Assembly: GCF_003054285.1 (NCBI RefSeq)
Contig: NZ_QBKS01000001.1
Span: forward strand, 62,001 to 126,000
From: Litoreibacter ponti
GTDB taxonomy: Bacteria > Pseudomonadota > Alphaproteobacteria > Rhodobacterales > Rhodobacteraceae
DNA: 64,000 bases
Reading direction: 5' to 3'
A program made the position numbers and the translations under genes. The notes beneath the pieces were generated by a model. The model saw only the letters and a program-made list of their open reading frames with translations. It was not told the DNA's origin and ran no database searches. Positions 57,247-64,000 of the stretch are shown one piece after another. Position 1 is the first letter of the stretch, and each line of letters begins with the position of its first letter.

Positions 57247-58061
57247 TGCCGGTGCAAGACGCCCACGGGCTCAAAGTCTGGCAGCGGCGCACCAGCCGCG
57301 AGAGCCTGTTTCACTGGGTGCTCTGGTTGGTTGGCATCGCCATCTTTGCCTATTGCTGGCAACAGATCTCGGCCGCGACAACGTGGTTCTTCGTCTGGGA
57401 TGCGCCGCGCATCGCGGGCGACATCTGGACCCGTGCGACCCCCCCCCGGTGGGAGTATATCGCCCAACTGGGCCGACCGATTTGGGACACGCTCAACATC
57501 GCGACCTTGGGGACTTTGCTGGCCCTTATCATGGCTGTACCGGTGGCCTTCCTTGCCGCCAGCAACACCACCCCGTCGCGCTACCTGATCCGGCCCATCG
57601 CCTTGTTGATCATTGTGTCCACCCGGTCGATCAATTCGCTAATCTGGGCATTGCTGCTGATCGCGATCATCGGGCCAGGGGTTTTTGCGGGGGTCATCGC
57701 CATCGCAATCCGGTCCATCGGCTTTTGTGCCAAGCTGCTCTATGAGGCCATCGAAGAGATCGACGACACCCAGGTCGAGGCGATCACCGCCACCGGGGCC
57801 TCCCGCTGGCAGGTCATGGCTTACGGGATCGTGCCACAGATCCTGCCTGCCTTTGCCGGGATCGCCGTGTTTCGCTGGGATATCAACATTCGTGAGAGCA
57901 CGGTGCTGGGGCTCGTCGGAGCAGGGGGCATTGGCTTGCAGCTGTCGTCCTCACTCAACGTGCTGGCGTGGCCGCAAGTGTCGCTGATCTTGCTGGTGAT
58001 CCTGCTCGCCGTCGTCATTTCGGAATGGGTCTCAGCCAAAGTGCGTGGCGCGATCATTTGA
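57246..58061 (+). CDS. phnE: Phosphonate-type ABC transporter permease (second)
   Basis: A 271-residue permease paralogous to the gene just before. Matching segments are TRSINSLIWALLLIAIIGPG, EEIDDTQVEAITATGASRWQ and ESTVLGLVGAGGIGLQLSSS. The two PhnE proteins probably form a heterodimer channel, as in several phnCDEE systems. Overlaps the HAD gene by four bases. Confidence 0.92.
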   Translation: MPVQDAHGLKVWQRRTSRESLFHWVLWLVGIAIFAYCWQQISAATTWFFVWDAPRIAGDIWTRATPPRWEYIAQLGRPIWDTLNIATLGTLLALIMAVPVAFLAASNTTPSRYLIRPIALLIIVSTRSINSLIWALLLIAIIGPGVFAGVIAIAIRSIGFCAKLLYEAIEEIDDTQVEAITATGASRWQVMAYGIVPQILPAFAGIAVFRWDINIRESTVLGLVGAGGIGLQLSSSLNVLAWPQVSLILLVILLAVVISEWVSAKVRGAII

Positions 58062-58951
58062 AGACCGAAGACGCATTTGCCGCGTATGAGAGCGTGCGCC
58101 ACCGTTTGCCAGCAGCCACGAATGGCGGCGCTTCTATGCGCGCGCCGCATCTCGAGGCCATTGCCGATGGCATCGACACCTTCCTGCTGGATGCGTTCGG
58201 GGTTTTGAACATCGGTGAAACGGCGATCGAAGGCGTGCCGGAGCGCGTCGCGCGGCTGCAGAAGGCGGGTAAGCGGGTAATGGTCGTCTCGAACGCTGCC
58301 GGGTTCCCCCATGCGGATCTGATGAAGAAATACGCCCGGCTCGGATATGATTTCGCGCCCGAGGACGTGATCACCAGCCGTAAGACGACGCTCCACGCGC
58401 TGGCGTCCCAGCCATCCCGAAAATGGGGGCTGATGGCGACTGAAAGCCTTGGCCGTGCCGATCTGGAAACGCTCGACATAACCTATCTTGCCGAGGCCGC
58501 CCGCGACTACGACGCGGCGGAGGCATTTCTGCTGCTCGGAAGCGCCGTCTGGACGGAAGAGCGGCAGACCCTGCTCGTGGAGTCCCTGCGCCGCAATCCG
58601 CGGCCTGTCTACGTGGGCAACCCGGACATCGTCGCACCGCGCGAGAGCGGCTTCTCGACCGAGCCCGGTAGCTTCGCGCACAGGCTTGCTGACGCGGCCG
58701 GGATTGAGCCCATGTTTTTCGGCAAACCGTTTGGCAATATTTTCGAGCTGACCTTTGCCCAGTTGGGCTCCGTTGATCCGTCGAGGACGGTCATGGTCGG
58801 TGACAGCCTGCACACCGACATTTTGGGCGGCAACGCAGCGGGTCTGAAGACCGCGCTGATCGCGGAATACGGCTTCTTTGCCGGGCACGATGTGGATACC
58901 GCGATCCGGGATTCAGGCATCGCGCCAGACTTTATCTTAAGCCGCCCTTAG
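58058..58951 (+). CDS. HAD-superfamily IIA phosphatase-like protein
   Basis: A 297-residue protein of the TIGR01459-type HAD subfamily. Motif I is TFLLDAFGVLNIG, motif II is MVVSNAAGFP, the cap precedes FFGKPFGNIFEL and motif III is VMVGDSLHTDILGGNAAG. The second Asp expected in DxD is absent (DAFGV), as is normal for this group. TTG at 58058 overlaps the phnE stop (TTGA) and is preferred; ATG 58136 would give a shorter protein still containing all motifs. It may dephosphorylate a sugar- or glycerol-phosphate taken up by the transporter; this is inference. Confidence 0.85.
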   Translation: MKTEDAFAAYESVRHRLPAATNGGASMRAPHLEAIADGIDTFLLDAFGVLNIGETAIEGVPERVARLQKAGKRVMVVSNAAGFPHADLMKKYARLGYDFAPEDVITSRKTTLHALASQPSRKWGLMATESLGRADLETLDITYLAEAARDYDAAEAFLLLGSAVWTEERQTLLVESLRRNPRPVYVGNPDIVAPRESGFSTEPGSFAHRLADAAGIEPMFFGKPFGNIFELTFAQLGSVDPSRTVMVGDSLHTDILGGNAAGLKTALIAEYGFFAGHDVDTAIRDSGIAPDFILSRP

Positions 58952-58981
58952 CCCGTCTTCGCCTCTGCCAGGGCAATCTGC

Positions 58982-60484
58982 TCACGCCGCGTCGGTGATC
59001 TGCTTTCGCGCCGCCGCTTGCTCGAATGCGAGGTCTTGTGATGCGCCCCACGCCTCGACCGAGAACCGTTTGACCATTTTGCGCAGGGCGGACATGCGCT
59101 CTTGCCGCTCGGCCTGCTCCATCGACAGGGCGTGAAGGATCGCCTGATCCATGGAGCGTTGCGAGAACGGGTTGGTGATGACGGCGGAGTTCAGCTCGAC
59201 CGCGGCACCGGCAAATTCGGACAGGACCAGCACCCCGTCGCAGTCGGTCCGCGACGCGACGTATTCCTTGCACACAAGGTTCATCCCATCGGCCAAGGGC
59301 GTGATCCAGGCGACGTCGGCGGCGAGGTAGTATTTGATCAAATCATCAAAGGCGATGGCCCGAGATATCAGCGCAATGGGCTGCCATTCGAGCGTCCCGA
59401 ACCGGCCGTTGATCCGGCCCGCGGTCTCTTCGATACCCGCCTGAATGCCCTCGTAGGCGGTCATCGCGCGATTGGCGCTGACCGAGACATGCATCAACCG
59501 CACCTTGCCGCGCAGCTCCGGATTGTTCTCGAGCACACGTTCGAAGCTTTCCATCTGCTCCAGCCCGCCCTTGGTGTAATCGGTGCGTCCGACGGACAGG
59601 ATCAGCTTGCTGTCGCCCATATCTGACCGGATACCTGCGGCGCGGGCCTTGACCTCCGGGTCGTTGGCGCGGTCTTCGATGAAGTCCACGGCGACGCCAA
59701 CGGCAGAAGAGCTGATCGCCACATCTCGTCCTGCGTAGGACAACAGGGTCGGTGCGCTGCGCTCGCTGAGCGCGGTGCCCTCGGATATCAACTCTTCCTC
59801 GACGGGAACACGCTCCTTGACCCGAACATCAAGCAGGCTGCGCGCGACGGACACAAAATTCGCCGCGTAGCGCGGGATGTGAAAGCCAACGACATCGCAG
59901 GTCAGCAGGCTCTCTACGATCTCCTTGCGCCACGGCAGGACGTTGAAAAGGTCGGCAGACGGGAAGGGGGTGTGGTGGAAGAAAGAAATCGTCAGATCGG
60001 GGCGCATCTGGCGCAGATATCCAGGCACCAGCCACAGATTGTAGTCATGCACCCAGACTTTCGCCCCGCGATCGGCCTCGCGGGCGGCAGCCTCCGCGAA
60101 CGCCCAGTTCACCTCGCGGAAGGTCGGCCAGTCCACGGGGTCGTAGTTGTACTTTTCCTTGAAGCTATGGAGGATCGGCCAGAACGCTTCTTTCGAGGTC
60201 ACGTGGTAGAAGCTGCGCACCTGCTCGGCCGTCAGAGGCAGGCGCGAGACGGCGTAGCTGCCATGGGCGTCTTCAATCTCGACCACTCGTTCGAAATCTG
60301 GGTTGGCCGGATCATCGGCGAGTTTCCACGCGATCCAAGCCCCGTGATCGGCCTTCCCGAAAAAGCTTTTCAGCGTCGGCACGATCCCGTTCGGGCTGGA
60401 GTTCTCGCGGAAGGTAATCTTCCCATCTTCCTCAACCTCTTCATAGGGCTGGCGGTGGTAGACGATCACAAAATCAGAGGCCAT
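58982..60484 (-). CDS. ggpS: Glucosylglycerol-phosphate synthase (GT20)
   Basis: A 500-residue glycosyltransferase forming glucosylglycerol phosphate from ADP-glucose and glycerol 3-phosphate. It resembles cyanobacterial GgpS as I remember it: FVIVYHRQPYEEV, SSPNGIVPTLKSFF, LTAEQVRSFYHVTSKEAFWP followed by ILHSF, VHDYNLWLVPGYLRQMRPDL, FFHHTPFPSADLFNVLPWR, VGRTDYTKGGLEQM and ITPLADGMNLVCKEYVA. The HDYxLxLxP and DGMNLVxKE motifs are GT20 signatures. Two bases from the HAD phosphatase and co-oriented with gpsA, which supplies glycerol 3-phosphate. Trehalose-phosphate synthase is less likely. Confidence 0.92.
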   Translation of the reverse strand: MASDFVIVYHRQPYEEVEEDGKITFRENSSPNGIVPTLKSFFGKADHGAWIAWKLADDPANPDFERVVEIEDAHGSYAVSRLPLTAEQVRSFYHVTSKEAFWPILHSFKEKYNYDPVDWPTFREVNWAFAEAAAREADRGAKVWVHDYNLWLVPGYLRQMRPDLTISFFHHTPFPSADLFNVLPWRKEIVESLLTCDVVGFHIPRYAANFVSVARSLLDVRVKERVPVEEELISEGTALSERSAPTLLSYAGRDVAISSSAVGVAVDFIEDRANDPEVKARAAGIRSDMGDSKLILSVGRTDYTKGGLEQMESFERVLENNPELRGKVRLMHVSVSANRAMTAYEGIQAGIEETAGRINGRFGTLEWQPIALISRAIAFDDLIKYYLAADVAWITPLADGMNLVCKEYVASRTDCDGVLVLSEFAGAAVELNSAVITNPFSQRSMDQAILHALSMEQAERQERMSALRKMVKRFSVEAWGASQDLAFEQAAARKQITDAA

Positions 60485-60486
60485 GT

Positions 60487-61257
60487 TTACGCGTCCAAAT
60501 GGTCTGGGTGCAGGTCGAAGGCGCTGATCGCCTCGACAATGCCGGCGGCCCCGATGGCCTCGGCCCGATAAATGGTAGGCCTTTGCGGGAGCTGGTCCAG
60601 CAGCGGCTCTTCGGAGCCACCGACTGCGACAGCAGGGGTTCCAGCGACCAACATGGACAAATCGTTCAAAGTGTCACCAGCGGCGAGGACCGAATTCGGC
60701 GAAAGACCCAGATGCGCAATCAGGCGTATCAGCGACGGCCCTTTGCTGACCCCGCGTGGCAAAACGTCGAAGAAACGATTGTCGGAGATCAATACGTCCG
60801 CCCCCATCGCCTCGACCTCGTGTTTGGCCTGTGGGTCGAGCGCGTCGGGGTCCATATCGTAGCTCAATCTGTAACGAAATTCCGTTTGTTGCAGAGACAG
60901 GCCCGAGCGATCTTTCAGCGTATCCCGGACCCGATGTCCCAAGTCACCCCAGGCCTGCGAAATCTCTTTCTCGAGCGGCTCGATTGGATGGATCGCGCTG
61001 TCACGCACCTCCGCGATGGTCGTGCCGACATCGCCGATCACATATTCCGGCCAAGGCACACGCCCATCGCCACATAGCTCGGCGATGAACTGCGGGTCGC
61101 GACCGGTGACGAAGACGAGCCCAACCGTGTCGCGACTGGCCCGCAACCAATCATAAAGCTGGTCGCGGTCGTCGTCGGTGCCACCCAGAAACGTGCCATC
61201 AAGGTCAGTGGCCAGAACCATGCGCCGGTCGGCCAATGGGGGAAGAGAAAGGGTCAT
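60487..61257 (-). CDS. HAD-IIB sugar-phosphate phosphatase, probably glucosylglycerol-phosphate phosphatase
   Basis: A 256-residue HAD enzyme of the sucrose-phosphatase / mannosyl-3-phosphoglycerate phosphatase type. Motif I is VLATDLDGTFLGG, the motif II region is LVFVTGRD, the lysine is in GVSKGPSLIRL and motif III is VLAAGDTLNDLSML. It lies directly before ggpS and is the natural second step, removing phosphate from glucosylglycerol phosphate. The assignment of substrate comes from context. Confidence 0.86.
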   Translation of the reverse strand: MTLSLPPLADRRMVLATDLDGTFLGGTDDDRDQLYDWLRASRDTVGLVFVTGRDPQFIAELCGDGRVPWPEYVIGDVGTTIAEVRDSAIHPIEPLEKEISQAWGDLGHRVRDTLKDRSGLSLQQTEFRYRLSYDMDPDALDPQAKHEVEAMGADVLISDNRFFDVLPRGVSKGPSLIRLIAHLGLSPNSVLAAGDTLNDLSMLVAGTPAVAVGGSEEPLLDQLPQRPTIYRAEAIGAAGIVEAISAFDLHPDHLDA

Positions 61258-61275
61258 AAGGTCCTATCGTTTCAA

Positions 61276-62391
61276 TCAGACGGGAGTTGCTGCGACCGGA
61301 TTGGGCAAGGACAGATCCATCGCGCGCGGCTCGGCTTCAATCGGGCGGGTCCAAAGGTTTTTGAAGGCCTCTTGCAGCTCAGCGCGACCGCCGAGTACCG
61401 CATTGACCGTCTCGCAAATCGGCATCGAAACCCCAACGCGGCGGGCGAGGTCCATAATCGAAGTCGCGTTGGCTTCGCCTTCTACAACGATCGGACGCCC
61501 CTCGAAGCATTTCTTGCGCGGCGTTCCTTGCCCCAACTGCATGCCAAGCGACATGTTGCGCGAGGTGGTCGACGAGCAAGTCAGTGTCAGATCACCGGCC
61601 CCGGAGAGGCCCGTGACCGTCTCGCGCCGCCCGCCGAGCGCTTCAGCCAGAGCCTTCATCTCGTCCATGCCTCGGGTGATCAGCGCCGCACGGGTGTTCT
61701 CGGCAAAGCCCGCGCCGGTCATCATTCCGCACGCAATCGCGATCACATTCTTGACGGCGCCGCCAATCTCTACGCCGACAAGGTCATCGGATATGTATGT
61801 CTGGAAAGAGGCGGTCGACATGGAATGCGCGAAGCGTGCAGCGACGCTTTGATGGGGCGTTAACCTGTCCGCGTAGGTGAACGGGAAGGCGACGCAGGCG
61901 GCGGTTGGGTGGCCGAGCGCGGTCTCCCGGGCGAACGTCGGGCCAGAGATCGTGCCGAGTGGCGTTTCGTCAAGCTCTTCCTCCGCAACCTGCGTCATCA
62001 ACAGGCCCGTGACGGGCTCGATCCCCTTGGTGCAGACGGCGACCGGGATGCCTTCCGGAATAAATAGCGCCAGGCGAGCCGCGACGGAGCGTACGGCACG
62101 CGACGGGACAACTATGATCACTGCGTCGCAGGCCCCAACGGCGTCTTCCATATCCTGCGTGGCGCGGATTGATGGTGGAAGGCCAATGTCACCAAGGTAG
62201 CGCATATTTCTGTGACGCTCGTTGATCTCTGACACAGTCTCGTTGTCCCGCGCAAACATCGCCACCTGCCGCCCGGCCGTTGCCGCGACGCTTGCGAGCG
62301 CGGTCCCCCATGACCCTGCGCCGATCACGGCAATGCGATGGTAGGGATGTGTCGTTGGCTCGGGCGGCGCGATATTGGGGCTCATATTCAT
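61276..62391 (-). CDS. gpsA: Glycerol-3-phosphate dehydrogenase, NAD(P)-dependent
   Basis: A 371-residue cytoplasmic enzyme reducing dihydroxyacetone phosphate to glycerol 3-phosphate. The dinucleotide site is IAVIGAGSWGTALASVAATA, followed by VVPSRAVRSV, CTKGIEP, the catalytic-lysine region GGAVKNVIAIACGMMTGAGF and LSGAGDLTLTCSS with the SRN motif. ATG at 62391 has AGGA upstream; the long frame extension upstream is not supported. It is about 30 residues longer than usual. First gene of the glucosylglycerol operon, supplying the acceptor for GgpS. Confidence 0.92.
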   Translation of the reverse strand: MNMSPNIAPPEPTTHPYHRIAVIGAGSWGTALASVAATAGRQVAMFARDNETVSEINERHRNMRYLGDIGLPPSIRATQDMEDAVGACDAVIIVVPSRAVRSVAARLALFIPEGIPVAVCTKGIEPVTGLLMTQVAEEELDETPLGTISGPTFARETALGHPTAACVAFPFTYADRLTPHQSVAARFAHSMSTASFQTYISDDLVGVEIGGAVKNVIAIACGMMTGAGFAENTRAALITRGMDEMKALAEALGGRRETVTGLSGAGDLTLTCSSTTSRNMSLGMQLGQGTPRKKCFEGRPIVVEGEANATSIMDLARRVGVSMPICETVNAVLGGRAELQEAFKNLWTRPIEAEPRAMDLSLPNPVAATPV

Positions 62392-62899
62392 GCGGGGTCC
62401 TGTCCTTGCGCAGCGTCGGCACGCCCTTCGCTGCATTGCGACAAATCGTGACCCAACGGTTGGCGCTTCCGTTGGTTCCAAGCTTTTGTCCAAGTGGAAT
62501 GCCGGGGCTGATGGGCGACTACAAGGAGACCACGCGATCGTGTTGCAAACCGGCCAGCTCCCATGCATTTTCTGCCCTATATTTGAGCAATTCGGATGAT
62601 TTAGTGGCGGGGCACAATTCAGTCGCTCTGGCTCGCGAGCGTACTGTACGAGCCAAAGAAACCCATAAAATAGAGGCAAAACCGCGGAAGTAATTGAACT
62701 TCCGTGCGATTTTCTCATGCGGAATGAAGAGTTCTCGCATTCAAACCGCCGTCACGTAGCGATGTCCACGATTTCAGCCTTGGCGGGAACCAGCTTGGGC
62801 AGTGGGTTGTTTGCTGGACATCTCGACCTCCGAGAGCAGTTCTTAATCAATCCTCAACGCCGCGCCGCAGAATGGCAAACATCGAAGGAGCCCTCCACA
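62392..62899. other. Divergent promoter region between gpsA and galU
   Basis: About 500 bases, no gene recognised. It should hold the promoters of the glucosylglycerol operon (minus strand) and galU (plus strand). Frames reaching into it from both genes lack similarity. AT-rich stretches lie at 62570-62610 and 62660-62700. Confidence 0.45.
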
Positions 62900-63796
62900 A
62901 TGCCGAAACCCGCCGTAAGAACCGCAATTTTTCCAGTAGCCGGGCTCGGCACGCGTTTTCTCCCGGCGACGAAGGCTACTCCGAAAGAGCTGTTGCCGGT
63001 TCTGGATACGCCGCTCATCCAATATGCCATTGACGAGGCGCGCGATGCCGGGATCGAACGGATGGTCTTCGTCAGTCACCCTTCGAAAGACGCGATTGAG
63101 CGCCACGTGCTTGACGATTTCGAGCTGCGCCAGACTCTGCGAGAGCGGGGAAAAGCGCGGATCGCGCGGAAATTGAAAGAGGCAGCGCTTGACGAAAAAG
63201 ACGTCGATGTGAGCTTTGTGATGCAGATGGAGCCGTTGGGCCTGGGCCACGCCGTTCTGCAAGCCAAGGACGTCGCGCTTCCGGGCGCCGTCGCTGTCCT
63301 GCTGCCGGATGATTTGATTGTCGGCGGTAAGGGCTGCCTGTCCGAGATGATCGAAGCCTATGAGGAAAGCGACGCAGGCCACCTTGTTGCAACGATGGAA
63401 GTCCCTTCGCAGGACGTGTCGAAATACGGCATCCTTTCCGTTATCGAACGCACCGGTCAGCTGTCGCGCGCCGATGGCATGATCGAGAAGCCGCAGCCGG
63501 AGAAAGCCCCGTCCACCAGCGCTGTAGTGGGGCGCTACATTCTGGATGAAAGCATCTTCGCTGCGTTGGAGACGCAGAAGCCCGGTGTGGGGGGAGAGAT
63601 CCAGCTGACGGACGCCATCGCCGCTGGCGTCAAGACACTCGGGCTCGCCGGGTACAGCTTTTCCGCGCTACGCTTCGATTGCGGCTCAAAGCAGGGCATG
63701 CTCGCAGCGCAACTGCATCTCGCTCAGCAGGATCCCGAATTTGCGGACGTGCTAGACGCCTTTGTCACCAGTCAGAGCCGCGACCGCGCGGCATAA
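62900..63796 (+). CDS. galU: UTP--glucose-1-phosphate uridylyltransferase
   Basis: A 298-residue nucleotidyltransferase making UDP-glucose. The signature is TAIFPVAGLGTRFLPATKAT followed by PKELLPVLD, then QYAIDEARDAGIERMVFVS, GLGHAVLQAK, VLLPDDLI, EKPQPEKAPS and VGRYIL. ATG at 62900 has AAGGAG upstream. It is divergent from the glucosylglycerol operon and both use glucose 1-phosphate-derived nucleotide sugars. Confidence 0.95.
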   Translation: MPKPAVRTAIFPVAGLGTRFLPATKATPKELLPVLDTPLIQYAIDEARDAGIERMVFVSHPSKDAIERHVLDDFELRQTLRERGKARIARKLKEAALDEKDVDVSFVMQMEPLGLGHAVLQAKDVALPGAVAVLLPDDLIVGGKGCLSEMIEAYEESDAGHLVATMEVPSQDVSKYGILSVIERTGQLSRADGMIEKPQPEKAPSTSAVVGRYILDESIFAALETQKPGVGGEIQLTDAIAAGVKTLGLAGYSFSALRFDCGSKQGMLAAQLHLAQQDPEFADVLDAFVTSQSRDRAA

Positions 63797-63819
63797 GATA
63801 TACTCGGCTCACGCTGAAA

Positions 63820-63863
63820 GGCGCGCAAATTGTCCAGTTTTGCGCGCCATTTCTGTTTTTTAG
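63820..63863 (+). terminator. Intrinsic terminator of galU
   Basis: GGCGCGCAAA (63820-63829) pairs with TTTGCGCGCC (63839-63848), loop of nine bases, followed by ATTTCTGTTTTTTAG. A good rho-independent terminator 23 bases after galU. The last 137 bases of the window show no feature. Confidence 0.85.
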
Positions 63864-64000
63864 AGCCTACAATTCCTGAAAATCCGATCAAAAGGCCGAT
63901 TATCGAACCTTCGGCCTCTTAAAATACGACAAATTTTGTCAACAGCTCTTGAGCACCGGGGCTAACTGCCACAAATAGTGCGCAAACCTGCCCTTGGCCC

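Noticed and set aside
54588..58061. Phosphonate degradation by C-P lyase
   Set aside because: Only the transporter genes are present; no phnG-M genes are in the window.

Overview
The window looks like the chromosome of a marine alphaproteobacterium of the Rhodobacteraceae (Roseobacter group). Indicators are high-GC coding, a GapR-type protein (DUF2312), a VPLPA-CTERM exported protein, a monomeric NADP isocitrate dehydrogenase, TctABC and sugar ABC uptake systems, and a glucosylglycerol (osmolyte) operon. This is inferred from protein families read by eye; no database search was possible.

Layout. 1-5 kb: the 3' part of a MalF/MalG/UgpC-type sugar ABC operon, a row of palindromes and short tandem repeats, a 3-hydroxyisobutyrate-dehydrogenase-like gene and an SDR dehydrogenase. 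5-7.5 kb: gapR, a conserved unknown, tRNA-Thr and two decayed tyrosine-integrase pieces. 7.7-12.3 kb: a five-gene minus-strand operon for hydantoin / N-carbamoyl-amino-acid breakdown. 13-20.7 kb: a 2353-residue RTX/Calx-beta repeat protein followed closely by a VPLPA-CTERM protein. 20.9-22.9 kb: an enolase relic, a small membrane protein with a TetR regulator, and an integrase relic.

23-28.6 kb: two tandem three-gene modules, each DUF4123 adaptor - unknown soluble protein - exported small protein, joined by overlapping starts and stops. 29-31.4 kb: icd. 31.9-37 kb: CaiB-type CoA transferase plus tctABC with a divergent LysR regulator. 37.2-40.6 kb: TetR and a five-gene unit (two SRPBCC proteins, an ABM-like exported protein, MAPEG, methyltransferase). 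41-45.1 kb: TPP enzyme, acyl-CoA ligase and GntR regulator. 45.2-50.1 kb: RHH protein, glyoxalase-like protein, Tat-exported small subunit, GMC oxidoreductase, sorbosone-dehydrogenase-like protein and dihaem cytochrome c. 50.5-53.9 kb: a third DUF4123 module whose large protein is a vertebrate-type protein-arginine deiminase (PAD) with all catalytic residues, coupled to a lipoprotein. 54.1 kb: IS3 transposase relic. 54.6-59 kb: phnD-C-E-E plus a HAD phosphatase. 59-62.4 kb: ggpS, HAD phosphatase and gpsA, which together can make glucosylglycerol. 62.9-63.8 kb: galU.

The most interesting content is the set of three DUF4123 modules. DUF4123 proteins are known type VI secretion (T6SS) effector adaptors. 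Here each sits with a candidate cargo protein and an exported or lipidated partner that could be an immunity protein. One cargo is a complete PAD, a protein-citrullinating enzyme. No VgrG, PAAR, Hcp or T6SS core gene lies in the window, so delivery is inference.
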